NCBI RefSeq assembly: GCF_014334015.1
Contig: NZ_CP060488.1
Location: 4,980,501 to 5,044,500 of the forward strand
Reading direction: 5' to 3'
DNA from: Bacteroides sp. M10
GTDB lineage: Bacteria; Bacteroidota; Bacteroidia; Bacteroidales; Bacteroidaceae
DNA length: 64,000 nucleotides
Position 1 is the first letter of the stretch, and each line of letters opens with the position of its first letter. The notes below the pieces were generated by a model, which was given only the letters and a program-made list of their open reading frames with translations, ran no database searches and was not told where the DNA came from. A program made the position numbers and the translations under genes. Shown in pieces: positions 28,215-38,745 of this stretch.

Positions 28215-30512
28215 ATGAGAAAGATTTTTTTAGTGTTCATTACTTTATGGCTGATTATCCCGGCTATCCATGCCCAAAAAGTAGGACTTGTATTAAGCGG
28301 TGGTGGCGCCAAAGGAATGACGCACATCGGCATCATTCGCGCATTGGAAGAAAACAACATCCCTATTGACTACATTGCTGGTACTTCCATGGGAGCCATT
28401 ATCGGCTCCTTGTATGCCATGGGATACTCTCCTGATGACATGGTAGAACTACTCAAATCGGAGGACTTTAAACGATGGTATTCCGGAGAAGTGGAAGAGA
28501 AATACGTATATCATTTCAAAAAGGATCTTCCCACTCCCGAATTTTTCAATATTCGTTTTTCATTCAAAGATTCACTGAAGAGTTTAAAACCTCAATTCCT
28601 GCCTACCAGTGTTGTCAACCCGATTCAAATGAATCTCGTGTTTGTTGACCTATATGCACGTGCTACGGCGGCTTGTAAGGGAGATTTTGATAAACTTTTT
28701 GTTCCTTTCCGTTGCATTGCGTCCGATGTGTACAATAAAAAACAGTTAGTCATGAAGGAAGGAGATTTAGGAGATGCCGTCAGAGCTTCCATGAGCTTTC
28801 CTTTCATGTTTAAACCCATTGAAATAGACAATGTACTGGCCTACGATGGAGGTATCTATAATAACTTTCCCACGGACATCATGAGAGATGATTTTCATCC
28901 GGATGTCATTATAGGAAGCGTTGTATCCACCAATCCCACTAAACCCAAGGAAAATGACCTCATGAGTCAAATTGAGAATATGGTGATGCAGAAAACCGAC
29001 TATTCTATTCCGGACTCTATGGGGATTTTAATGACGTTCAAATATGACAACGTCAACCTGATGGATTTTCAACGCATCGACGAATTACATGATATAGGAT
29101 ATAATCGAACCATCAGCATGATGGATTCTATCAAAAGCCGTATCCATCGGCGTGTGAATCTGGACAATATTCGTTTAAGGAGAATGGTATACCGTAGTAA
29201 TTTCCCGGAACTACGTTTTAAAAATATCATCATTGATGGAGCTAATCCACAACAACAGGCATATATGAAGAAAGAATTTCATAAGTCGGATAACAAAGAA
29301 TTCACCTATGAAGATTTAAAGCAAGGTTATTTTCGATTGCTATCAGATAAAATGATTTCAGAAATCATACCGCATGCAATTTATAATCCGGAAGATGACA
29401 CCTATGATCTGCATTTAAAAGTCAAACTGGAAAATAACTTTGCTGTACGGCTGGGAGGTAACATATCCACTTCCAATTCGAATCAGATCTACCTGGGACT
29501 TAGTTATCAGGACTTAAACTACTATGCCAAAGAGTTTATTCTTGACGGGCAACTTGGAAAGGTATATAACAACGTGCAATTTATGGCAAAAATAGACTTT
29601 GCCACTGCCATTCCTACCTCGTATCGTCTTATAGGTTCGATCAGTACTTTCGACTATTTTAAAAAGGACAAACTTTTTTCGCGAAATAACAAACCGGCCT
29701 TTAACCAGAAAGACGAACGTTTCTTGAAATTACAGGTTGGATTACCTTTCCTTTCGAGCAAGCGAGCAGAGTTTGGAGTAGGAATTGCAAGAATAGAGGA
29801 TAAATATTTTCAAAAAAGTGTCATTGACTTCGGAAATGACAAATTTGATAAAAGCCGCTATGATTTATTTGGTGGATCAATTAGTTTTAATGGAAGTACT
29901 CTTAATTCCAAACAATATCCTACACGTGGATACAGAGAAGCCCTTGTAGCCCAGATTTTCGTTGGAAAAGAACGATTCTATCCGGGCGAAGGAAGTACGA
30001 CCAGTAACAACAAAGATCATCACTCCTGGCTGCAATTATCTTATATGAAAGAGAAATATCATAATATGAGTGAACATTGGGTTTTAGGATGGTATTTGAA
30101 AGCCCTGTATGCCTCCAAAAACTTCTCCGAGAACTATACGGCCACAATGATGCAAGCTGGAGAGTTTTCTCCTACATTACATAGCAAATTGACTTACAAC
30201 GAAGCCTTTCGTGCCAATCAATTTGTCGGAGCCGGCATTCGGCCTATTTACCGTTTAAGCCAGATGTTCCATCTTCGGGGAGAATTTTATGGTTTTATGC
30301 CTATTTATCCAATCGAAAAAAACTCGTTGAATAAAGCATATTACGGAAAAGCTTTCTCCAAGTTTGAATATTTAGGAGAAATTTCTGTTGTATGTCAATT
30401 GCCTTTTGGAGATATCTCTGCATATGTAAATCATTATAGCTCACCGAAAAGGGAGTGGAATGTCGGACTAAGTATAGGTTTACAACTATTCAATTATCGG
30501 TTCATAGAATAA
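28215..30512 (+). CDS. Patatin-like phospholipase fused to a POTRA and outer-membrane barrel
   Basis: 765 residues. A signal peptide (MRKIFLVFITLWLIIPAIHA) is followed by a patatin domain (about 22-230) with the oxyanion loop GGGAKG, nucleophile motif GTSMG and catalytic DGG (AYDGGIYNNFP). A POTRA-like segment (about 330-400) and a BamA/Omp85-type barrel (about 405-765) follow, with a C-terminal beta strand ending in RFIE. This is the layout of type Vd (PlpD-like) autotransporters, which display or release a lipase. Whether the passenger is exported across the outer membrane or works in the periplasm cannot be read from the sequence. Confidence 0.88.
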   Translation: MRKIFLVFITLWLIIPAIHAQKVGLVLSGGGAKGMTHIGIIRALEENNIPIDYIAGTSMGAIIGSLYAMGYSPDDMVELLKSEDFKRWYSGEVEEKYVYHFKKDLPTPEFFNIRFSFKDSLKSLKPQFLPTSVVNPIQMNLVFVDLYARATAACKGDFDKLFVPFRCIASDVYNKKQLVMKEGDLGDAVRASMSFPFMFKPIEIDNVLAYDGGIYNNFPTDIMRDDFHPDVIIGSVVSTNPTKPKENDLMSQIENMVMQKTDYSIPDSMGILMTFKYDNVNLMDFQRIDELHDIGYNRTISMMDSIKSRIHRRVNLDNIRLRRMVYRSNFPELRFKNIIIDGANPQQQAYMKKEFHKSDNKEFTYEDLKQGYFRLLSDKMISEIIPHAIYNPEDDTYDLHLKVKLENNFAVRLGGNISTSNSNQIYLGLSYQDLNYYAKEFILDGQLGKVYNNVQFMAKIDFATAIPTSYRLIGSISTFDYFKKDKLFSRNNKPAFNQKDERFLKLQVGLPFLSSKRAEFGVGIARIEDKYFQKSVIDFGNDKFDKSRYDLFGGSISFNGSTLNSKQYPTRGYREALVAQIFVGKERFYPGEGSTTSNNKDHHSWLQLSYMKEKYHNMSEHWVLGWYLKALYASKNFSENYTATMMQAGEFSPTLHSKLTYNEAFRANQFVGAGIRPIYRLSQMFHLRGEFYGFMPIYPIEKNSLNKAYYGKAFSKFEYLGEISVVCQLPFGDISAYVNHYSSPKREWNVGLSIGLQLFNYRFIE

Positions 30513-30540
30513 TTTTCTACAAAAAAAGTCGGTGAAAAGC

Positions 30541-30570
30541 TTGCTAATTCGGGAAAAGTCCGTATCTTTG
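30541..30570 (+). promoter_or_regulatory. Promoter of the tRNA-Arg cluster
   Basis: TTGC (30541-30544) and TATCTTTG (30563-30570) are 18 bases apart; the first tRNA begins 22 bases downstream. Confidence 0.7.
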
Positions 30571-30591
30571 CACCCGTTAAAACAAAATAAC

Positions 30592-30665
30592 GGTCGCGTA
30601 GCTCAACTGAATAGAGTAGCTGACTACGGATCAGCCGGTTACAGGTTTGAATCCTGTCGCGATCA
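30592..30665 (+). tRNA. tRNA-Arg (ACG), copy 1
   Basis: A 74-base cloverleaf. The acceptor stem is GGTCGCG / CGCGATC, the D arm GCTC/GAGT, and the anticodon stem GCTGA / TCAGC with loop CTACGGA giving anticodon ACG. The T arm is ACAGG-TTTGAAT-CCTGT and the discriminator base is A. CCA is not encoded. It reads CGU/CGC/CGA after A34 is converted to inosine. Confidence 0.95.
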
Positions 30666-30685
30666 CTTTTTTGAATTAACAGAAT

Positions 30686-30759
30686 GGCCGCGTAGCTCAA
30701 CTGAATAGAGTAGCTGACTACGGATCAGCCGGTTACAGGTTTGAATCCTGTCGCGGTCA
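30686..30759 (+). tRNA. tRNA-Arg (ACG), copy 2
   Basis: Identical to copy 1 except for a paired change in the acceptor stem: GGCCGCG / CGCGGTC in place of GGTCGCG / CGCGATC. Pair 3-70 is therefore C-G instead of U-A, a covariation that shows the stem is functional. Confidence 0.95.
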
Positions 30760-30788
30760 CTGAAAAATTTACAAGTTATATTATTTGA

Positions 30789-30862
30789 GGTCGCGTAGCT
30801 CAACTGAATAGAGTAGCTGACTACGGATCAGCCGGTTACAGGTTTGAATCCTGTCGCGATCA
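30789..30862 (+). tRNA. tRNA-Arg (ACG), copy 3
   Basis: Same sequence as copy 1, third in the tandem array. Spacers are 20 and 29 bases, and a terminator follows at once. Confidence 0.95.
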
Positions 30863-30865
30863 CGA

Positions 30866-30897
30866 AATCCTCTGCATTTGATGCGGAGGATTTTTTA
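30866..30897 (+). terminator. Terminator of the tRNA-Arg cluster
   Basis: AATCCTCTGCAT (30866-30877) pairs with ATGCGGAGGATT (30881-30892), three-base loop, then TTTTTATTTT. Confidence 0.9.
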
Positions 30898-31145
30898 TTT
30901 TCCCCCATTTCATCGAAGAAATTAGCTATAACTAAACTAAAAGATTCAAAAGTCAGCCATTATAAACAAGCGATACATTCCCTCATATCTTTTATTTTCA
31001 ATTCCCCCTTCACCTTCACCTTTCTTCCGGGTTCCCTATAAATAAGTCGTTTACGGGTGAAGGGCAACTCCTACACAGCCTTTTTCACCTTGCTTGAAAA
31101 TGAAATATGTCAATGGCTAGTAGAATTTCTTATCAAGCCCTCAAA

Positions 31146-31207
31146 TAGCTATGCTTTAGATAGGCTAAAGCGTAGCTTTCCGTTCCCTAAAGCTATGCTT
31201 TAGAAAG
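31146..31207. repeat. Cluster of short palindromic repeats (AGCTATGCTTTAG family)
   Basis: AGCTATGCTTTAG occurs at about 31147-31159 and again near 31190-31203, with the inverted form CTAAAGCGTAGCT at about 31165-31177. The last copy is itself a CTAAAGC-TAT-GCTTTAG hairpin. The surrounding gap (30898-31297) holds no gene I can support; it also has repeated CTTCACC / GGTGAAGG words around 31009-31060. Confidence 0.55.
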
Positions 31208-31297
31208 GTGAAAAACCTGTATCGAAAAACGTAATTAATAAGAAATATACCCCTTTCATAATAGACAGCGGCCGTTTAAAAATAAATCATAGGCTGA

Positions 31298-31351
31298 TTT
31301 AAAATAAATATCCCAATGATTGAATTCAATCATTGGGATATTTATTTTAAA
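31298..31351. terminator. 54-bp perfect palindrome, probable dapA terminator
   Basis: Positions 31298-31324 are the exact reverse complement of 31325-31351, centred on GAATTC. It lies about 40 bases past the dapA stop. It starts and ends in A/T runs, so it could terminate transcription in both directions. Confidence 0.75.
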
Positions 31352-31390
31352 CACTTAGATGTTTATTATGAATTCCTCGCTGAAGAAGCA

Positions 31391-32284
31391 TCAACATTTA
31401 ATATTCAACTCATTCAAAACCTTGCGTATTGCCTCAAATGTGGTAATGCGAGTAGGAACTAGTGGCAACCGAAGTTTATTCTCGATCATACCCATGGCAT
31501 TCAACATTGATTTTACTCCTGCCGGATTTCCATCAACAAACAATAAATTGAATAATTCCGTGAATCGATGGTGAATGGTTAATGCATTGGCAAAGTCTCC
31601 TTGAAGCGCCAGGCGCGTCATACGGCTAAATTCACGAGGAAAAGCATTGCCGATTACTGAAATCACACCAACGGCTCCCAATGTAATAAGCGGAAAGGTT
31701 ATACCATCATCTCCGGAGATTACATTGAAATTTTCCGGTTTATTTTTAATAATATCATCCATTTGCGTAATATTGCCGGATGCTTCTTTGATAGCAACTA
31801 CATTCTTAAAATCACGGGCAATCCGCAAAGTAGTTTCAGCAGTCATATTTACCCCCGTACGTCCCGGAACATTATACAATACGATGGGGAGCTCCGTAGC
31901 TTCCGCAATCGCTTTATAATGCTGATAAATACCTTCTTGAGAAGGTTTATTATAATACGGCACAACAGACAATATGGCATCAACTCCTGTGAAATCATCA
32001 TTTTTCAATGTTTCTACAATAGCACGAGTATTATTACCACCTACACCCAACAGAATAGGAATTCTTCCGTTAACGCGGTCAATTACCATCTTTTTTATAG
32101 TTTTCTTTTCTTCCTCGGTCAGAGTCGGTGTTTCAGCTGTAGTTCCCAGCACACACAAGAAATCCGCATTATTCTGTAATAGATAGTCCACCATACGCAT
32201 CAACGCGTCATAGTCAACGCTCTCATCCTCTTTGAAAGGAGTAATCAGTGCTACCCCCATTCCTTTCAATTTAGTCTGTATCAT
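31391..32284 (-). CDS. dapA: 4-hydroxy-tetrahydrodipicolinate synthase
   Basis: 297 residues, normal length. DapA condenses pyruvate with aspartate semialdehyde in lysine and diaminopimelate synthesis. The Schiff-base lysine is in VVAIKEASGN, the active-site GTTAETPTL motif is near residue 45, and the tyrosine region reads LYNVPGRTGVNM. It lies 59 bases downstream of ligA on the same strand but has its own promoter box (32319-32326). Confidence 0.96.
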   Translation of the reverse strand: MIQTKLKGMGVALITPFKEDESVDYDALMRMVDYLLQNNADFLCVLGTTAETPTLTEEEKKTIKKMVIDRVNGRIPILLGVGGNNTRAIVETLKNDDFTGVDAILSVVPYYNKPSQEGIYQHYKAIAEATELPIVLYNVPGRTGVNMTAETTLRIARDFKNVVAIKEASGNITQMDDIIKNKPENFNVISGDDGITFPLITLGAVGVISVIGNAFPREFSRMTRLALQGDFANALTIHHRFTELFNLLFVDGNPAGVKSMLNAMGMIENKLRLPLVPTRITTFEAIRKVLNELNIKC

Positions 32285-32318
32285 GAGTTTTAATTATAAT
32301 CTCTAATTTATTTAGCCG

Positions 32319-32326
32319 CAAAAGTA
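32319..32326 (-). promoter_or_regulatory. Promoter -7 box (TACTTTTG) of dapA
   Basis: Exact TAnnTTTG on the minus strand, 35 bases before the dapA start, between ligA and dapA. Confidence 0.65.
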
Positions 32327-32343
32327 CGAATATTTTTCTTATC

Positions 32344-34377
<2,034 letters not shown>

Positions 34378-34394
34378 TTATCTTTGAATATTTG

Positions 34395-34402
34395 TACTTT
34401 TG
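34395..34402 (+). promoter_or_regulatory. Promoter -7 box (TACTTTTG) of trmD
   Basis: Exact TAnnTTTG. The trmD ATG is only 17 bases downstream, so the leader is very short. Confidence 0.6.
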
Positions 34403-34419
34403 CGAAAAATTAAAAGATT

Positions 34420-35097
34420 ATGCGCATTGATATTATAACAGTTTTACCCGAAATGATTGAAGGTTTCTTCAATTGTTCTATCATGAAACGAGCTCAAGAT
34501 AAGGGACTTGCAGAAATACACATTCATAATTTACGTGATTACACCGAAGATAAATATCGTCGTGTCGATGATTATCCTTTTGGAGGATTTGCCGGAATGG
34601 TGATGAAAATAGAACCTATCGAACGCTGCATCAATGCTCTAAAGGCAGAACGTGACTACGATGAAGTTATCTTCACGACCCCTGACGGAGAACAATTCAA
34701 CCAACCGATGGCCAACACTCTCTCTCTGGCACAGAATCTCATTATTCTTTGCGGACACTTTAAAGGCATCGATTACCGTATTCGCGAACATCTGATTACT
34801 AAAGAAATCAGTATCGGCGATTATGTATTAACAGGAGGAGAACTGGCGGCAGCAGTGATGGCAGATGCTATCGTACGTATCATTCCCGGAGTCATCTCCG
34901 ATGAACAATCCGCACTTTCCGATTCTTTCCAGGACAATTTGCTGGCAGCACCTGTATATACACGACCTGCTGATTATAAAGGCTGGAAAGTTCCCGATAT
35001 TCTATTATCCGGGCATGAAGCAAAGATCAAAGAATGGGAACTGCAACAATCCCTGGAACGCACCAGAAAACTTCGTCCCGACCTATTAGGGGAGTAA
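34420..35097 (+). CDS. trmD: tRNA (guanine-N1)-methyltransferase TrmD
   Basis: 225-residue SPOUT methyltransferase that methylates G37 of tRNAs. Visible motifs are [25 protein letters not shown] and the trefoil-knot sequence [19 protein letters not shown]. It is slightly shorter than E. coli TrmD (about 255), as is common in Bacteroidota. Here it is not in a rpsP-rimM-trmD-rplS operon but stands alone with its own promoter and terminator. Confidence 0.95.
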   Translation: MRIDIITVLPEMIEGFFNCSIMKRAQDKGLAEIHIHNLRDYTEDKYRRVDDYPFGGFAGMVMKIEPIERCINALKAERDYDEVIFTTPDGEQFNQPMANTLSLAQNLIILCGHFKGIDYRIREHLITKEISIGDYVLTGGELAAAVMADAIVRIIPGVISDEQSALSDSFQDNLLAAPVYTRPADYKGWKVPDILLSGHEAKIKEWELQQSLERTRKLRPDLLGE

Positions 35098-35111
35098 AAT
35101 AAAGTGTAAAT

Positions 35112-35154
35112 AAAAACGACGATGAAGATTACGTAAATCCTCACCGTCGTTTTT
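35112..35154. terminator. Bidirectional terminator between trmD and pyrD
   Basis: AAAAACGACG... (35112-35130) pairs with ...CGTCGTTTTT (35136-35154) over 19 positions. The two mismatches become G-U pairs on the minus strand, so it serves pyrD at least as well as trmD. Confidence 0.8.
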
Positions 35155-35313
35155 ATTTTATCTTCAATCTAAAGATTCTGTCCGTAGACAATTCCTCTAA
35201 ACACGAACTTCTTTTTCATCTGCCACTACCTGCTTGTTTATCCTTTCTTTATTTAAAAGAGAAATAGCATTTTTCTTGCAGACTTAATGCGAAGGGTTAT
35301 TGTATGTTTTCAA

Positions 35314-36225
35314 TTATACCTCAAGCGCACCGATTATTTCCTTTACAGACTTACATCCGTGTCTTTCCAGGTAATTATTTATACCATCTTCTACTTTAAT
35401 AGTCACAGCAGGATCTATAAAATTTGCCGTACCAATTTGGATGGCCGTCGCACCTGCAAGCATGAATTCAACAGCATCTTTCCAGTCCATAATACCTCCC
35501 AATCCAATGACAGGAATATTTACCGCCTTGGCAACTTGCCATACCATACGTAATGCGATAGGTTTTACGGCTGCTCCCGACATTCCGCCTGTTATAGTTG
35601 ACAAAATAGGGCGTTTACGTTCCGCATCAATCGCCATACCCAGCAATGTATTGATTAATGACACGCTATCCGCACCACTTTCTTCTGCTGCACGAGCTAT
35701 TTCAGTGATGTCCGTAACGTTCGGGGAGAGTTTTACGATAAGTGTCTTTTTGTAAGCTGAACGCACTGCTTTTACTACTTCTGACGCCCCTTTTGCTGAC
35801 ACACCAAAAGCCATACCACCTTGCTTTACATTAGGGCAAGAGATGTTTAGCTCTATAGCAGGAATTTTGTCAAGTTCATTAATGATTTCAGCTGTTTTTA
35901 CATAATCTTCGATGGCAGATCCCGAAACGTTTACAATCATATTCGTTTGGATGTCTTTTATACGGGGATATATATGCTCCACAAAGTAATCAACACCCTT
36001 ATTTTGCAGTCCTACAGCGTTTAACATCCCAGAAGGAGTCTCTGCCATACGCGGATAAGGGTTTCCTTCACGTTTGTGAAGGGTAGTTCCTTTTACAATA
36101 ATACCACCTATTCGCGCTATATCAATGAAGTCGGAGAACTCTTCACCATATCCAAATGTACCAGATGCTGTCATCACCGGGTTTTTCATTTGTAATTCAC
36201 CAATGTTTACACTTAAATCTGCCAT
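35314..36225 (-). CDS. pyrD: Dihydroorotate dehydrogenase B, catalytic subunit
   Basis: 303 residues, class 1B enzyme. Visible are [12 protein letters not shown], the [13 protein letters not shown] substrate loop, KLSPNVTDI and the FMN-binding [19 protein letters not shown]. It oxidises dihydroorotate to orotate in pyrimidine synthesis and passes electrons to NAD+ through PyrK. pyrK lies immediately upstream and overlaps by 13 bases, which confirms the 1B type. Confidence 0.96.
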   Translation of the reverse strand: MADLSVNIGELQMKNPVMTASGTFGYGEEFSDFIDIARIGGIIVKGTTLHKREGNPYPRMAETPSGMLNAVGLQNKGVDYFVEHIYPRIKDIQTNMIVNVSGSAIEDYVKTAEIINELDKIPAIELNISCPNVKQGGMAFGVSAKGASEVVKAVRSAYKKTLIVKLSPNVTDITEIARAAEESGADSVSLINTLLGMAIDAERKRPILSTITGGMSGAAVKPIALRMVWQVAKAVNIPVIGLGGIMDWKDAVEFMLAGATAIQIGTANFIDPAVTIKVEDGINNYLERHGCKSVKEIIGALEV

Positions 36226-36989
36226 AGTAGTTTATTTATATTAAAAACAGGACCTTCTTTACATACACACAAATGACCTTCTGTCGTATTTTCCACACAA
36301 CATAAGCATGCTCCGATACCACAAGCCATTGTATTTTCCAAAGATACTTCACATTCTATCTGATTACTTTTGGCATATTTTGCCACAGCCACCATCATCG
36401 GTTTGGGACCACAAGTGTAAATCTGCTCAAATCGTACCTTATTTAATATAGAATGTTGGGTAACATATCCTTTTTCTCCATGGCTACCATCTTCCGTAGT
36501 GGTATATACCTCTCCATATTTGGCAAACTCTTCCAGCTGCAACAGATCTTTGTCGCTACGGGCACCTAACAGGAACGTAGGTTTATGGCCTTTTTTAGCC
36601 AACTGCTCACCTAAATAAAGCATAGGGGCTGTTCCGACACCTCCACCAACTAATAAGAGCTTATCAGAAGCCTCCAGAGGCATTGTATATGCATTTCCCA
36701 GTGGAAGCACTACATTTATTGTTTCACCGGGATGAACCTCTGCCAAACGTCTTGTTCCATCACCAACCAGCTGGATCAGAAACCAGACCTCATTTCGCTG
36801 TTTATCTACAAAATTAATAGAAATGGGACGCCGTAAGAACGTAGTAGGCGAACCGTCCACCCGGAGTTCGGCAAACTGCCCAGGTAACATTTCGGGCAGT
36901 AATGACTGAGAGGTCAATTTTAGCAATACATAGTTTGCATTCAATCTGATATTCTCGGTCACTGTCAGATCTAAAATAAATTTCTTCAT
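36213..36989 (-). CDS. pyrK: Dihydroorotate dehydrogenase B, electron-transfer subunit
   Basis: 258 residues with start [20 protein letters not shown]. An upstream ATG at 37028 overlaps the -7 box (37026-37033) and is excluded. The FAD-binding domain has FLRRPISIN and the NAD-binding part [10 protein letters not shown]. The C-terminal 2Fe-2S cluster site reads CGIGACLCC followed by a distal CVC. It links PyrD to NAD+. It overlaps pyrD, so the two are translated from one message. Confidence 0.95.
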   Translation of the reverse strand: MKKFILDLTVTENIRLNANYVLLKLTSQSLLPEMLPGQFAELRVDGSPTTFLRRPISINFVDKQRNEVWFLIQLVGDGTRRLAEVHPGETINVVLPLGNAYTMPLEASDKLLLVGGGVGTAPMLYLGEQLAKKGHKPTFLLGARSDKDLLQLEEFAKYGEVYTTTEDGSHGEKGYVTQHSILNKVRFEQIYTCGPKPMMVAVAKYAKSNQIECEVSLENTMACGIGACLCCVENTTEGHLCVCKEGPVFNINKLLWQI

Positions 36990-37025
36990 GTATGGATATA
37001 AAAGTATAAATTCGTATTCCGGGTG

Positions 37026-37033
37026 CAAAGATA
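37026..37033 (-). promoter_or_regulatory. Promoter -7 box (TATCTTTG) of pyrK-pyrD
   Basis: Exact TAnnTTTG on the minus strand, 37 bases before the pyrK start. Confidence 0.65.
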
Positions 37034-37065
37034 CAGGAAATTGCTCAAACCACCGATTTTACTCT

Positions 37066-37536
37066 TCATTTTTCAGGTCGAAACGTCTCATAGGTATTAT
37101 CATCAAAAAATATTCTTATTTCCGTGATTTTCCTGGCAGGCTTTTCTATATACCTAATCTCTTGTTTTACAATCTCTTTGGGGGTATTTTCGGCGTTTCT
37201 TAACGGCGTTTCCTTGCGATTTTCCGGAAGAGTCGGCTCTTTGAACGGATTTACGGGATTCTCGTCAAATAAAGAAGGCAGATAATCGTGATTAGAAGAA
37301 GAAAAGGAAGTTCCTTCTTCAGACACCATCATTTCGCCCTTACCATAAAGCAACCATTCAAGATTTACATAGTCATACTTTTGATGAACCTTCATAACGA
37401 CCTCTAAGCTGGGTTTATTCCGATCATTTAAAATATGAGAGAGAGTAGATTGTTGCACTCCAATTGTTTCAGCAAAAACTCTAGGAGGAACTTTTTCTCT
37501 TTCCATTATCATTCTGATTCTGTCTTTTATTTCCAT
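37066..37536 (-). CDS. XRE-family transcriptional regulator
   Basis: 156 residues. About 6-62 is a Cro/CI-type HTH (REKVPPRVFAETIGVQQSTL, then SHILNDRNKPSLEVVMKVHQ). The rest is polar and probably disordered (about 75-135), ending in a short beta-like segment ITEIRIFFDDNTYETFRPEK. I cannot assign a target. Two -7 boxes lie upstream at 37583-37590 and 37612-37619, and a 1.2-kb non-coding stretch with repeated ACCACATA words follows that could hold operators (inference). Confidence 0.82.
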   Translation of the reverse strand: MEIKDRIRMIMEREKVPPRVFAETIGVQQSTLSHILNDRNKPSLEVVMKVHQKYDYVNLEWLLYGKGEMMVSEEGTSFSSSNHDYLPSLFDENPVNPFKEPTLPENRKETPLRNAENTPKEIVKQEIRYIEKPARKITEIRIFFDDNTYETFRPEK

Positions 37537-37582
37537 ACTACCTTCTTTTTATTACAATTGTATGTGTTATGCACCTATTTCA

Positions 37583-37619
37583 CAAAAATACGCACTATCT
37601 CATTGATTATACAAAGGTA
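37583..37619 (-). promoter_or_regulatory. Two candidate -7 boxes for the XRE gene
   Basis: TATTTTTG (37583-37590) and TACCTTTG (37612-37619), both exact TAnnTTTG on the minus strand. Confidence 0.45.
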
Positions 37620-37639
37620 AATATTTAGATTCACAAAAG

Positions 37640-38670
37640 CAAATTACAAATATAAAAATATCAATATTACAAAAGTATACCACGTTATACAAATCGAATA
37701 TTACGCTTGTATATAGAATAAAACGAGTTATTATAAACATATAGCTTTAGTTTAATTATATAACATAAAATGCAGATATACAACCACATATATAGCACAA
37801 ATGAAACTCAAATAGAGACATTCACAAATATACATACCACATAGAGAAGGCTCTTATAGCACAAATTGATATAATAAACTATATAATATTGATTTATAAT
37901 AAAATAATAGAGATAAAAGTATTTGTTAATGCCTGAAAAACTACATTTGTATATAAGGTATTATTATTGTAAACACATAAATATATTATTGTAAACACTA
38001 TCTTCTAATTACATTTGGAATCTGTTCACATAAGTATACAGCATATTTGTAACCACATAAATACACAAAAGTAAATATTGATAGTTGCAAAAGCAATAAA
38101 AGGAAGGGATCAACTCATACTTTACCAATGTATATTGCTATTTTTTTCTAATCATCCTTTACAATCTTCTCTAAAAAGAAAATCCTTGCAATATTTCCGT
38201 ACCGATCTCCACTTATTTATTTTTTTCCGATTCTAGGAGGCTCTTTTTTTGCATAAACAAATGAAATACAAAGACTTACCCCTATAATTCTGATTCTATT
38301 TTTCTATTAAACTAGAAAAAATAGGCTTATAGTAATCAAATATACTCTGGATTATCAAAATGACACTAATGGATGATTATAGAGAAAAGAAAAAATCTCC
38401 ATTCTCACTATAAAACGATCCCTTTAAAATCCAAAATGTTTTTTTGATAAACTCAAGAATAAGTAAACTTTTCTCGTTTAAAAATTAAAGCTCCTATTTA
38501 AAAGAAAAAATTTCCTTGAAGGCAGATCAATACAAAATTTTAAAAATATACTTTGTGTAGTTCGTTAAATGGGTAACTCTATAAAACTACAAAAGGAGTA
38601 AATCTATTTGTAAAATAATCACTGGCATTGTGAAAGTCTTTTTTATAATGGAAGTAATTGCGAGAATACA
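37640..38670. other. AT-rich non-coding stretch with degenerate repeats
   Basis: No open frame of note on either strand. A family of related words recurs: TACAACCACATA (37779-37790), TACATACCACATA (37831-37843), TGTAAACACATA (37969-37980), TGTAAACACTA (from 37991) and TGTAACCACATA (38048-38059). TATTATTGTAAACAC is repeated exactly at 37962-37976 and 37984-37998, 22 bases apart. The 38100-38640 part is AT-rich with no structure that I can support. Confidence 0.5.
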
Positions 38671-38718
38671 AAAAAGACATATACTTCCCGTTTCTATCTA
38701 CGGTAAAAGTATATGTCT
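38671..38718 (-). terminator. Terminator of the AMP nucleosidase-holA operon
   Basis: AGACATATACTT (38675-38686) and AAGTATATGTCT (38707-38718) pair perfectly; on the minus strand a U-tract follows. Confidence 0.82.
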
Positions 38719-38745
38719 GATTATATAAGTAATTATTAATCCTAC

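Noticed and set aside
30592..30862. Integrative element attachment site at the tRNA-Arg genes
   Set aside because: All three tRNAs are complete, there is no integrase nearby and no direct repeat of a tRNA 3' end beyond the array itself.
37962..37998. CRISPR array
   Set aside because: Only two exact 15-base repeats are present, with a 7-base spacer, and there are no cas genes.
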